DNA of 64,000 nucleotides, from contig CM075938.1 of NCBI GenBank assembly GCA_038030265.1, positions 56,103,189 through 56,167,188 of the forward strand, in the 5' to 3' direction. Position 1 is the first letter of the stretch, and each line of letters opens with the position of its first letter. The stretch is from Corythucha ciliata (lineage: Eukaryota > Arthropoda > Insecta > Hemiptera > Tingidae). Under the pieces are notes generated by a model that saw nothing but the letters and a program-made list of their open reading frames with translations, ran no database searches and was not told the DNA's origin. Shown in pieces: positions 23,790 through 34,798 of this stretch. The position numbers were made by a program, and so were the translations under genes.

Positions 23790-24170
23790 GGGACCTAAAC
23801 CGGACCCGGTCTGGATCGTGGGGTGGATTTCATAATTTTTAGTGTGTGAGAGAGTCAAATGAAGGTATGACGGTGTGCGGGAGCCGGTGAAATCACTGTT
23901 TTGGTGTCTTAGTGGACGTAGTGCTACGATCCCCGGCCCTGGCGCACGATTTGACCTGGTGAAATCGAGTTAAGGAGGAGACCCGGCTCACACAGGGCTG
24001 ATGAGGACCGTGAGGGCGAACCGGGGACGAGGGAGCCGCAGCTTTGTTTAAAGATGACCGTTGAAATATGTTGGGAGTTAGAAACACCAGACGTTACTAT
24101 GAAAATACCGAAAAGTAGGACAAAAAAAGGACAATTTTAACCTCTCCCCACACACCTGAAAAATGGCCCA
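23790..24170. repeat. Dispersed repeat of about 380 bp, also at 35810-36200
   Basis: Same orientation as the second copy. Shared strings include agtggacgtagtgctacgat-like, ccctggcgc, acccggctca, gctgatgag and gaaatatgttg-gagttagaaa. The region near gtgtcttagtgga may be a tRNA-derived head, but it does not fold cleanly. The ORFs across it are not supported. From 24170 to 24570 I see nothing further. Confidence 0.6.
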
Positions 24171-24569
24171 GGGCGGGCATCCCCCAAAACACCTCATTCA
24201 GGAAAAATCAAGGGAATCAAACAAGAGAAGGGGACAGAGATTGAGCGTGATCTCAAACCACGGAATGCCCTACTGCTGAGGAATAAAGGCTGTGAGGGAA
24301 AAAACGTTTACAAACTAAAGCAAGCGGCTAGTTGAACATTTGTTGGCCGTACAGGGCCGAGAGGATACGAAATGTTGATTTTTAAGCCTTATGAGGGCTC
24401 GAGAAATCCTTTATTTCGACATTATTTTACAGACGAAACCGTGCAGGAGCCCATTAGGAAATTTCCTTGTTCAAGCACAGCAACTAATGACAGAAATGCA
24501 ATTTTAAGATTGGGAGTAATCAGGCATTTATAAGAATAGCGAACTATTATGAATAGCGCCGAATTATTA

Positions 24570-24914
24570 CATTACAAAGCCCTGGGTACTTTTTTGTTTT
24601 AATCAATAACTTAATTACCTAACTGTGATCTCTAAATAATCTCACGTTACTACACGGAATTAATTCGGTGACTGTAATTAATTGCAATTTATCAAAAATT
24701 CCCAAGATGTTACTTGCCCGCCCTTTGTTTTCAAACGCACACGCATATCATAAATTAGACCATTTGAATAATTAATAATTTATAAACAATTAAAAATTAA
24801 ATCTATAATAAAAATTATCCCATAATTTCCCATTAATTCTCGTAAAGGACGACCCCTAAAAAGAAAAACCATCAAGCTCTTCAGTTACACTCAAGTTTCA
24901 CTTCAACTAAGCAC
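24570..24914. promoter_or_regulatory. Upstream region of CRAL-TRIO copy 1, duplicated at 30700-31059
   Basis: The sequence from gttttaatcaataacttaat through tctcacgtta and cacacg to the ATG is shared with the second gene copy, so the duplicated unit includes at least 340 bp of upstream DNA. It probably contains the promoter and 5' UTR. No single element is assigned. Confidence 0.5.
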
Positions 24915-26333
24915 ATGGAGTACGTTCGTCGGACGAAGGAACAAGAAGATGACTGCCTTCGACACATGAACTACAGTCGAACCCAACTCGAAGCCGACAC
25001 GGCAAGTTTAAGGCAGTGGCTTAAAGAACAGGCCCACTTGCCTGGTTCCAAAATGAAAGGTACGAACAACGTGTTATTTGTTGTTGTTTTTTCCTGAATT
25101 CTTGAACCGCTAAATTCTAAAAACCTTGAATCGTTTACCAGAAAGCGACGCTTTCTTAAGAAATTTTCTAGTGGGCTGCAAAGGTAGCCTGGAGAAAAGT
25201 AAACGAAAGATCGACAATTACTACAGCTTTAAAAGCTCGGCCAGCCCATTATTAAAAGAGTATGACGTGACCACAGAAAACATGCTGACCACGAGGCAAC
25301 GACTGTAAGTCGAACGTTCAACAATATTTCAGTATCAGCCAGATTTTGCCACGGATTGTGGTTTCAGGTCGTTAGGATTTCTTCCAGCGTCATTAACAGA
25401 CGGCACTCGATTGATGGTCTGCAAACCAGATCGCGAATTGAACGGCACTAATTACCTTCAATTCTTCAGTTTGGTACTCATGCTCTTTGAGCTTGAATTG
25501 CGTAGAGAGGACATTTGGCCAGGTTCCATAATGCTGGTGATCGACTTGGAAGGAACAAAGTTAGAGGAGGCCATGAAAATCAACCCTCTTCACGTTAGAG
25601 ATTGCTTTTACATTTTACAGGTACTTAGGCCCGTATGCTAAGTCGTTCCTCGAAATTTCCTCGACTCCAACCTTCCTCGCAAACTGTAGAATCACTTGTT
25701 ATTTTATAATTTTTCCAGTTTGAGAGAGAGATTTGAGGTTGAGGAAAATTCGAGGAACGACTTGGCATACGGGCCTTACAGACTGAAACCAAGGGACAAA
25801 TGAGAAAAAGTAACCTTAATTTTACAGGAAGTCTTACCATTCCGAATAAAAGCGTTGATTCACTTGAACATGAAATCCACCCTCGTTAATCTGATCAACT
25901 ATCTAGTAAAACCATTTATATCCAAAAAACTCAACGAGCGCGTAAGTTAACATACTTAATCTCATCCTCAACGATCACACCACGTTTAACTCGACTAAAC
26001 CGCTTCAGATGAAAGTGTACAGCTCTGGATGGGAAAACCTAGCCGATTGCATTCCAAAAGAAATAATGCCGAAGGATTTAGCTAATGATTTACCACCCTA
26101 CAAGGCCATTGCAGGTGACCCCAAAAGCTCAATTCCTGGCTCGAGGCCATGGCTAAATGTACAAACACTTTTTTGCAGAAAGTTTTTACAAAGTTCTGGA
26201 AGACAAACGAGAGTGGTTTTTGAACGAATTGAGCGAAGGGACTGATGAAAGCAAGCGACTGCCCACTTCCAAAAGAGCTGATTACCCGTACTTTGGCGTT
26301 GACGGATCATTTAAGTCCTTGCATATCGACTAA
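24915..26333 (+). CDS. CRAL-TRIO domain lipid-binding protein, copy 1
   Basis: Six exons (24915-25059, 25142-25304, 25368-25620, 25828-25941, 26009-26114, 26179-26333) join in frame to 311 residues. An N-terminal CRAL-TRIO-N-like helical part (ESDAFLRNFLVGCKGSLEKSK) is followed by the lipid-binding core: PGSIMLVIDLEGTKLEEAM, PFRIKALIHLNM, FISKKLNERM, and the LADCIPKEIMP segment. The end, YFGVDGSFKSLHID, matches the usual close of insect alpha-tocopherol-transfer-like and retinaldehyde-binding-like proteins. It is a cytosolic carrier of a small hydrophobic ligand; the ligand cannot be told. No signal peptide. The neighbouring copy at 31060 has identical exon lengths. Confidence 0.9.
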
Positions 26334-26559
26334 CTGTGGGGAAAATGTGAATCAAATTGTATCGAAGGTGTCAGCAAAACCCATTTCCCCCAACTTCATG
26401 GCTGAAGTTTGCGTACAAAATTAATCTAGAACTTAATGTTGAGCTGGACCCCCTCCCCTCGGTTCACCACAGTCAGATTTCGCTTCTTCAAACAGATTGG
26501 CTGATGTATTTTTCTATGAAGCAATAAAATCTGAATCCTTGTTTATTGTTTTTTTAGTA

Positions 26560-27239
26560 CAGGAAATAAAGCTTAAAAAAGGCGGAATAGCGGCAAAATT
26601 CGGCTTAACTTCAAATGTGGCTTTAAAAATGTTTCTTGATGTATACTTCCAGGATTCGAGGGTGGCAAATATCATTATAAGGGAGGGTAGACGTTGGCCA
26701 ACTCGTCGCTATATGGGGTGACGAAATTTGCCCAAACGGGGGATATCTAATCCTATGTAGTTTTGTGTGCTGAGTCGATTAAAATTAACCACAAGTCCGT
26801 GCGACGATTAGTTTTTGATTTACGACGTTTATTAATGCAGTTGGCGTTGACGTCATTTCTGAAGTAGTTTTTGGCGCAGAATCGAATGCACGGTGGCTCG
26901 TTTCTCTGCGATCAATATTATTTGAGTTATGAACGAAAAACGAGATTTTTTCTATACCTAAATTACCATAACTGGAGAAGTAATGAGCCGACGGACTTGG
27001 TGTTGATTTTTATCGACTCAGTACACACAACTGCATAGGATTAGTCAACTTGTTTAGGCAATTTTTTTCATCCCTTATAAGGGTGAGATTGCCAACGTCC
27101 TTAAAAATAGGTTACGGACTACTACCGCAACGTATCGTTACGGACTCTTTGAATTCTCAAAGTATACATAAAAAGACATTTTTTTAAGCCACATTCGAAA
27201 TTGGGCCGAATTTTGCCGCTATTTTGGCTTTATTTCCTG
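26560..27239. mobile_element. TA-flanked palindromic element (Tc1/mariner-type MITE)
   Basis: The left arm begins caggaaataaagctt and the right arm ends with the complement; TA stands on each side (26558-26559 and 27240-27241). Arms of about 330 bp contain gggccgaattttgccgct-like motifs. A single arm of the same family lies at 63010-63360. No transposase is present; the 74-codon ORF at the left end is repeat sequence. Confidence 0.75.
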
Positions 27240-27268
27240 TACTATTTTGGGATAAAGTAAAAGTTAGA

Positions 27269-28573
27269 CCAGTCAATATAGACACAAAAATCGGGGTAAA
27301 TCGCAAACATGCATGTAATTGATTTTTTTGTTGCCTGTTGTTAGGACCAATGAGAGCAGTTATTACTCAAGTTTGCAACCCTCAAAACCTTGTGCTTAAC
27401 TCATGGCACTCGAAAAACTAAGAAATTTCATCACTCTTTCTGATTTTTTAAACAAAAATACCAGAAGAAAGAGTTTTTCGAGCATGACCACAGTATACAT
27501 TGTTTAAGCCAACTAAATTTGCTACAATTTAAGCCATGCCCGAGCATGCAGGGTCCGTTAGTTCAGGAAATACAGTCAATCAACAAAATACCTAATCTCG
27601 CCAAAATGCGAGATTTTATTGGTAGGGTAATTTTTCAAGACCCGTAGCACTCAAATACACGGTGATAGGTACTTGGTTGAACAAAGTGAGAGGGGTGATT
27701 GTACACCCAAAATGCATCAAAAAATTTCCTATGACCTAAGGTCAGATTTCCATTCATAGTTCAGATAATCAATTTGTTGTTTTTTAGCACATCACGGGTT
27801 TTCGCAACAAAAACTTGTGTAACATGGGAAGTGAGCGTCCTAGGTTAAATCCAGCGACACCACTGAAAAGATTTCATTGGTGTCGTTGGATTTAATCTAG
27901 GACGCATGCTTCCCAAGTTGCAGCTGTTTTTGTTGCGAAAACCAGTGATGTGCTGAAAAAAGTGACATAATCTATTATCTCGACTAGGAAAGGAAGTCGG
28001 ACCCTAGGTCATAAGACAATTTTTGTTGCATTTTGAATGTTTAATCACCCCTACTATTTTGCTCAACCAAGTACAGTCACCCTGTCCTATATGTAGAATA
28101 TCCACGCGAAAATAAATGTTAGGCAATAGCGTCAGATTCAAATTGAGCTACTGCCTAAGATTTGTTCTCGCGGGGATATTCTGTAGAACCATTATGTTTG
28201 AGTGCTACGGGTCTTGAAAAATAACCCTATCAATAAAATCTCGCTTTTTGGCGATATTACATATTTCATGATTGGCTGTATCTCCGAAAATAACAAACGT
28301 AGGACGCTTGGACTGGGCTTAAATTGTAGCAAATTTAGTTGGCTTCAACAATGTATACTGTGGTCATGCTCAAAAAACGCTTTCTTCTGGTATTTTTGTT
28401 TAACAACCTAAAAAATTTATGGAATTTCGTGGTTTTTCGAGTGCCACGACTCGAGCACAAGGTTTTGAAGGTTGCAAACTTGAGTATATGCTATTCTCAT
28501 TGGCCCTAACAATGTGCAAAAGAAAAAACAATTACATGCATATTTGCGATGTTTGATGTTTATATTGACTGGC
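27269..28573. mobile_element. Palindromic element, about 1.3 kb, centre near 27870
   Basis: The left arm starts ccagtcaatatagac and the right arm ends tatattgactgg. Inner pairs are well matched, such as gaccctaggtcataagacaa against ctatgacctaaggtc and the central ccagcgacaccactg...tggtgtcgttgg. It abuts the previous palindrome. Apparent ORFs in the arms are mirror images with no domain. Confidence 0.75.
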
Positions 28574-28896
28574 CCAAAGTGGCGAGAATAAGATCACGTG
28601 AGAATTAATTAATAATGAAGGGATACAATAACCTCCCCCACTAATCTTTGGATCCTTCTCAACGATTTTCAACAAAATGTAATCGCTGAGGTAGCTAGGT
28701 TATCGTCTTATTCGATTAAAACGGCGAGATAATAGTTCATAGTTTCGAAGTTCGCCATAGCTGTGGGTTAAAATGGGACTCTTATTTTGGGAGTTCTGAT
28801 GGCTGTTGGTGGACTCATCGAAATTTATGGGGAGTTCATCACACGCCGCATTTTTGAATGGTTTTTTGATGAATGGAACATTCAGTATTTCCTTAT

Positions 28897-30257
28897 AGTT
28901 CGAGAGCTAGCGAAAGTCCCATTCAACCGGAAGAACATAGTCACCGAATGTGTGCAAAATGATGGCATTTGACCCCCTATTTACGAGTCCGGAAGTCTGC
29001 CATGCTGTATCTGGGGCCTAAGGATTTTATAGCTAATTAAAGTCCTTAATTTGGGACATTAATTTAACCAGAAGAACATAGACCCGAAACTAGTCTCATT
29101 CGAAAGGTTTTATGAAGCTGATTACGAATATGATCGTCTGCCGCCGTCTGCCTGGGGCATTTGCCCTCTGTGGCTCGCCAAACTCACGTAATTCGGTAAA
29201 TTTTAATTAACCGGAAGAACACAGTCCTGAAACTGGTCTTATTCGATAGGATTTATGGAGATGATTACAAATAAAATCGTCTGCCGGCGTCTGCCTGGAG
29301 CATTTGCCCTTGGTGGCCAGTAAACTCCTTAATTAACCGGATGAACTAAGTCCGGAGAATGGTCTTTTGCGACACGTTTCATGTGGCTGAATACGAAAGT
29401 GATCGTCTGCCGGTGTCTGCCTGGGGCACTTGCCCTTAGTGACTAGTCAAACTGCACCGGAGGAAAATGATTAACCGGAAGAACATAGTCCTGAAACCAG
29501 TCTCATTCGAAAGGTTTCATGGAGCTGATTACGAATATGATCGTCTGCCGCCGTCTGCCTGGAGCATTTGCCCTCTGTGGCTCGCCAAACTCACGTAATT
29601 CGGTAAATTTTAATTAACCGGAAGAACACAGTCCTGAAACTGGTCTTATTCGATAGGATTTATGGAGATGATTACAAATAAAATCGTCTGCCGGCGTCTG
29701 CCTGGAGCATTTGCCCTTGGTGGCCAGTAAACTCCTTAATTAACCGGATGAACTAAGTCCGGAGAATGGTCTTTTGCGACACGTTTCATGTGGCTGAATA
29801 CGAAAGTGATCGTCTGCCGGTGTCTGCCTGGGGCACTTGCCCTTAGTGACTAGTCAAACTGCACCGGAGGAAAATGATTAACCGGAAGAACATAGTCCTG
29901 AAACCAGTCTCATTCGAAAGGTTTCATGGAGCTGATTACGAATATGATCTTCTGCCGCCGTCTGCCTGGGGCATTTGCCCTCTGTGGCTCGCCAAACTCA
30001 CGTAATTCGGTAAATTTTAATTAACCGGAAGAACACAGTCCTGAAACCTTTCGAATGGGACTAGTTTCGGGTCTATGTTTTTCTGGTTAAATTAAGGTCC
30101 CAAATTAAGGACTTTAATTAGCTATAAAATCCTTAGGCCCCAGATACAGCATGGCAGACTTTCGGACTCGTAAATAGGGGGTCAAATGCCATAATTTTGC
30201 ACAAATTCGGTGACTATGTTCTTCCGGTTGAATGGGACTGTCGCCAGCTCTCGGTCT
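28897..30257. mobile_element. TIR element with an internal higher-order satellite
   Basis: TIRs of about 190 bp: the left starts agttcgagagctagcg and continues to ggactttaattagctataa-type sequence; the right is the complement ending near 30257. The interior is tandemly repeated with a long period of about 406 bp (cgaaaggttt at 29101, 29508 and 29914). Each 406-bp unit is made of three diverged sub-units of about 135 bp, each with cgtctgcctgg and gcccttggtgg-like strings. No ORF of note. It sits between the CRAL-TRIO copies. Confidence 0.85.
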
Positions 30258-30700
30258 ATTATGATTTGTACTCTTCCCAGTTTCATTAGGCTTTTGTACT
30301 TGTGTCAATAGCAATTGATTTATAAGTCGCTTCTCGACTATATTCCCGAATCCAGTTTGTGTCGCACGATGACGTAAAATAATTTTTTGAATTTTTACTG
30401 TAAGCAGTCTCGGTTCGTTGTAAGATGCTTTCAGTCGGTGCTTGAAAGTTTGGAATTCGCGGTTGACATTGAGAAAACACACCAATTTGCGGTTTCGCGA
30501 TGCGAAGTCCGGGCCGAAATTAACAAAATGCGCTAATCCACGGTTTATAGAGCTCATTTCACAGCTAAAATTCACAAAATAAATTGCTCGTTCAATGTAG
30601 AATTGAGAAAAATCACTCATTTCCTAAAATTGAGGAAAAACGCAAGTTCACGGCTAAAATTAAGAATGGAGCTCATTGGCGCAGGGAAAATTGAGAATTA
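30258..30700. other. Stretch with degenerate ctaaaattgag-type repeats
   Basis: The segment 30480-30700 carries the same degenerate units (cacggctaaaattaagaa) as 17567-20916 and 42060-42780. The minus-strand 168-codon ORF crossing 30114-30620 runs through a TIR and these repeats and is not supported as a gene. Confidence 0.55.
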
Positions 30701-31059
30701 TAACAATACAAAACCCTGGGAACTTTATTGTTTTAATCAATAACTTAATTAACTGTGATCTCTAAATAATCTCACGTTACCACACGGAATTAATTCCGTG
30801 ACGGTAAATAATAACAATTTATCAACAACTACTACTAGCAGCAACAACTAGATATTACTTACCCACCCTTTGTTTTCAAACGCACACACCTATTATAAAT
30901 TAGACCTTTTAAATAATTAAGGAGTTATGAACGATTCAAAATTAAATCTATTATAGAAAATCTCCCAAAATTTTCCCATAAATTCTCATAACGGACGACC
31001 CCTACAAAGAAAACCATCGAGCTCCTCAGTTCCACTCAAGTTTCACTTCAACTGAGGAC

Positions 31060-32971
31060 ATGGAGTACGTTCGTCGGACGAAGGAACAAGAAGATGACTG
31101 CCTTCGACACATCAACTACAGTCGAACCCAACTCGAAGCCGACACGGCAAGTTTAAGGCAGTGGCTTAAAGAACAGGCCCACTTGCCTGGTTCCAAAATG
31201 AAAGGTACGAACAACGCGTTATTTCTTTTTTCCTGAATTGAATGGATATAATGAATAAATCTGTCGCCGGTATTTTAATTAATAAATTAATTAGACTGAC
31301 ATTATCCGGACGACGATGGAAGGGCATAGCCCAACACGATTCGAGTTTCGAGAAAAAATGGCTCCCCGGCGGGATTTGAACCCGCAACCCCTGGATTACC
31401 AGTCCAGCACGCTGCCAATTGCGCCACGGAGACGCCTTTGGGAGTCGTACTCCGAGGGATAAGCTAAGCCGAACCCCACCTCTCGAAATTCGAATCGTGT
31501 TGGGCTATGCCCTTCCATCGTCGTCCGGATAATATCAGTCTAATTAATTTATTAATTAAAATACCGGCGACAGATTTATTCATTATATCCATTCAACAAC
31601 ATCTAGATAAGATAAAATTCGGCGTGGTTTACCGATCAGGAGAAGCGCCTAGAGTTTCGAGAAACAATGGACCTGGGTGGGGTTCGGCTTAGCTAATCCC
31701 TCGGAGTACGACTCCCAAAGGCGTCTCCGTGGCGCAATTGGCAGCGTGCTGGACTGGTAATCCAGAGGTTGCGGGTTCAAATCCCGCCGGGGAGCCATTT
31801 TTTCTCAAAAAACGAATCGTGTTGGGCTATGCCCTTCCATCGTCGTCCGGATAATATCAGTCTAATTAATTTATTAATTTTCCTGAATTCTTGAAATGCT
31901 AAATTCTAAAAACCTTGAATCGTTTACCAGAAAGCGACGCTTTCTTGAGAAATTTTCTAGTGGGCTGCAAAGGTAGCCTGGAGAAAAGTAAACGAAAGAT
32001 CGACAATTACTACAGCTTTAAAAGCTCGGCCTGCCCATTTTTCAAAGAGTACGACGCGACCACAGAAAGCATGTTAACCACGAGGCAACGACTGTAAGTC
32101 GAATGTTCAACAATATTTCAGTATCAGCCGGATTTTGCCACGGATTGTGGTTTCAGGTCGGTAGGATTTCTTCCCGCGTCATTAACAGACGGCACTCGAG
32201 TGACGGTCTGCAAACCAGACCGCGAATTGAAAAGCACTAATTACCTTCAATTCTTCGGTTTGGTACTCATGCTCTTTGAACTTGAATTGCGTAGAGAGGA
32301 CATTTGGCCAGGTTCCATAATGCTGGTGATCGACTTGGAAGGAACAAAGTTAGAGGAGGCCATGAAAACCAATCCCCTTCACGTTAGAGATTACTTTTAC
32401 ATTTTACAGGTACTTAGAGGCTGAAATGAGGGGACAAGTGAGAAAAAATAACCTTAATTTTACAGGAAGTTCTACCATTCCGAATAAAAGCGTTGATTTA
32501 CTTGAACATGAAAACCACCCTCGTTAATCTGATAAATTACCTAGTAAAACCGTTTATATCCAAAAAACTCAACGAGCGCGTACGTCATCATACTTATTCT
32601 CATCCTCAACGAACACACCACATTTAATTTGACTAAACCGCTTCAGGTAAAAGTGTACAGCTCTGGATGGGAAAACCTAGCCGATTGCATTCCAAAAGAA
32701 ATAATGCCGAAGGGTTTAGCTAATGATTTACCACCCTACAAGGCCATTGCAGGTGACCCCAAAAGCTCAATTCCTGGCTCGAGGCCATGGCTAAATGTAC
32801 ATACATTTTTTTGCAGAAAGTTTTTACAAAGTTCTGGAAGACAAACGAGAGTGGTTTTTGAACGAATTGAGCGAAGGGACTGATGAAAGCAAGCGACTGC
32901 CCACTTCCAAAAGAGCGGATCACCCTTACTTTGGCGTAGACGGTTCATTTAAGTCTTTGCATATCGACTAA
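31060..32971 (+). CDS. CRAL-TRIO domain lipid-binding protein, copy 2
   Basis: Six exons: 31060-31204, 31931-32093, 32157-32409, 32466-32579, 32647-32752 and 32817-32971. Every exon has the same length as its partner in copy 1 (145, 163, 253, 114, 106 and 155 bases), giving 311 residues with an open frame throughout. Differences are scattered substitutions (for example HINYS for HMNYS, CPFFKE for SPLLKE, TRVTVCK for TRLMVCK), so both copies appear functional and under coding constraint. The function should match copy 1: cytosolic binding of a hydrophobic ligand. Intron 1 is enlarged by a 638-bp insertion with two tRNA-like sequences, absent from copy 1. Confidence 0.9.
31361..31433 (-). tRNA. 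tRNA-like gene, anticodon GGT (Thr), within the insertion
   Basis: The sequence folds as a full cloverleaf: acceptor GTCTCCG/CGGGGAG, D stem GCGC/GCGT, anticodon stem CTGGA/TCCAG with loop CTGGTAA, five-base variable loop, T stem GCGGG/CCCGC with loop TTCAAAT. The anticodon reads GGT. The first acceptor pair is G-G, a mismatch. Eukaryotes normally read ACC with an AGT (inosine) tRNA, so a GGT tRNA is unusual. Because it lies in a retroposed unit it may be a SINE promoter rather than a working tRNA. Confidence 0.6.
31723..31795 (+). tRNA. Second tRNA-like gene, anticodon GGT (Thr), within the insertion
   Basis: Identical to the minus-strand copy except for one base in the variable loop (AGGTT against GGGTT). 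The same cloverleaf and the same first-pair mismatch. Internal A-box (tggcgcaattgg) and B-box (ggttcaaatcc) sequences are both kept. The upstream flank (ttcggcttagctaatccct) is also shared by the two copies, so the mobile unit includes 5' flank. Confidence 0.6.
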
Positions 32972-33260
32972 CTCTGGTGAAAATGTGAATAAGGTGGAAA
33001 TTGTATTTTAGGAGTCAGCAAAATCCATTTCGTCACATCAAACTTCTCTCTTGTCAAAAAATCAACTCTTATGGGGAAAAAACTAAAAAAAAAACTGGTG
33101 AATAAATGGTAAAATAGTAAATTCTGTATCCATCAACTACTCAAGGCTGAAGTTTGCGCATAGAATTAATCGAAAACTTAATGACAAGCTGAACCCCCCC
33201 CCCCCGGATCACCACAGACAGATTTCGCTTCTCTTAATAGACCCAGATTCACGAGAGTAA

Positions 33261-33424
33261 AGCCCGGCCCACACGTTCAAACTTATCGTCTGTCTTGCTA
33301 TTAATTAATACGTTCAAATCTGTTTCCACTGCTGGAATTATTGTCTGAATCGGCTGTAGAATAAGATTTGAACCAATTAATTAGTAGCAAGACTGGCGAT
33401 AAGTTTGAACGTGTAGACCGGGCT
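33261..33424. mobile_element. Short PIF/Harbinger-like MITE, TAA target duplication
   Basis: The ends are AGCCCGGCCCACACGTTCAA and an imperfect complement, flanked by TAA on both sides (33258-33260 and 33425-33427). The terminal motif resembles that of the element at 1432 (AGGGGCCCACACACGGTCAA), so the two probably share a family. The inner part pairs as cttatcgtc/ggcgataag and cttgctattaattaa/ttaattagtagcaag. Confidence 0.75.
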
Positions 33425-33427
33425 TAA

Positions 33428-34020
33428 TAAAGCCAAATGTGGACGAACTAAAGTATAGAGCCAAATTCTGCAGAGGTCCCCCACCCCCCACAAACAACCT
33501 AGGTGTGATGTCCGAGGGGAGGTAACTCCCCGGGTCAAGTTATCGACAAGAGGTCAGGAAGTTGCATGGTATTGCAAAATTACGACTTTTGGGTATCTAA
33601 AGGATTGGTGAGCGCATGGGCACGCCGTGACCGAAATTCTGGGGTGGGCCATGCATGGGCAGGGTGACCCCCCCCCTTTCGTCCCAAGATGGGTAAAGAT
33701 AATTCCATATTTTTTTGGGCCACTTTTCTGTTTCATTGAAGGAATAAGGGGTTCACTGCGCTTGCTATTCGCTCAAAAAAGCTAACTGAAGACTCAAGAA
33801 CCTCCCAAAAAAGATTCCCTTATTTTTCTACCCTTCTTAGGGTGACCTGATGTAAAAGTGGTTTCCGAGGGCGCCTGGTTCGAAAAGTGGGACGCTTTCG
33901 ACGGAAAATAGTATACAAAAGTAGGAAGTCTAAATACACGTTAACAACGACTAATCGTTGATCAGTTTGATGTTGAAGGATAAGTTTGCGTTTCAGGTAG
34001 GTAATAAGTTTTGAAAGAAC
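33428..34020. other. Stretch without a recognised gene
   Basis: C/G homopolymer runs near 33480 and 33670. No exon with believable borders is seen. The minus-strand 60-codon ORF near 33554 has no support. The missing 5' exons of the gene ending at 35337 could lie here but I cannot identify them. Confidence 0.4.
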
Positions 34021-34798
34021 GAAAACTTCGAAACCGAGGTTTCAGAGAGCCAAAACTATTAAATTATGGTTTTTGAATTACGAGCGAAAGCCCGTAAAAC
34101 TTGGGTTTGTAAGAGCCAAAATGACAAAAGTTTGTGTTGATCGAGCCAAATCAAAGAATTTGCTTATTGAAAGAGCCACATTTTGATTTTCGAATCAGCA
34201 AAACTTCCGAAACTTATTTGAGAAAAAACTAAAAATACGGAATTGGCTATTTGAAAGAAGAATGAAAATACGCGAAATTAGGGTTTGAAATAGCAAATAT
34301 TCATGAAATTAGGTTTTGAAGAAGCAAAACCCGCGATATTGGTTAAGAGATCGTAAAAATCCTCAGTAAAATTTGGGTTCTTAAAAGGCTGCAAATATCA
34401 CGAAATTTGCGTATTTTTCGTTGTTAGCCTTCCGAATTGGTCACAGCAGAGCGATGTGGACTCTAGAAAGAGCCAAACCCACGAAATTTGGTGAGTAAAA
34501 TACCAACGTCCGTGAAATTGTGGTTGAAATTAGCCAAATCCACAAAATTACGTTTAATGAAAAAAGATCCGCAAACTTTAGGTTTGGAATACTCCAAAAT
34601 CGAGAATTAGGATTTTGAAAGAGCCAAATTATATTTCTGAATTAGCGAAACCTGCGAAACTGATTTCAGTCTATCGAAATTGGGTTTTGAAACTGGGAAA
34701 GTTCGTAAAATTGGTTGTTTAAACAGCAAACCCCACAGCAAGAAAATCAGCAAGATTGGTGTACGAAATAACAAAATTAGTGAAAATTGGTTTTTAAG
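34020..34798. repeat. Degenerate 30-35-bp repeats of the gaaattgggttttgaaagagcc type
   Basis: Units follow the pattern aaa-ttnggttttgaaagagccaaaa-ccgcg with much variation. The array continues after the gene at 35340-35770 and faintly at 54920-54990. It forms an intron or 5' flank of the coiled-coil gene. Most ORFs over it translate the repeat. Confidence 0.75.

Larger units (their letters stand above)
31240..31877. mobile_element. tRNA-derived palindromic insertion in intron 1 of CRAL-TRIO copy 2
   Basis: Comparison with intron 1 of copy 1 gives exact borders. The 12-bp direct repeat TTTTCCTGAATT stands at 31228-31239 and 31878-31889 and occurs once in copy 1. The insert has a first unit on the minus strand (tRNA-like sequence plus a tail with gggctatgcccttccatcg and ending attaatttattaatt), then a second tail alone, a spacer, and a second tRNA unit on the plus strand with a truncated tail. 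The variable-length duplication suggests target-primed reverse transcription, as for SINEs, rather than a cut-and-paste element. Confidence 0.85.

Noticed and set aside
30114..30620. 168-codon minus-strand ORF
   Set aside because: It begins in degenerate repeats and ends in a TIR that has a mirror copy at 28897; no protein family is suggested.
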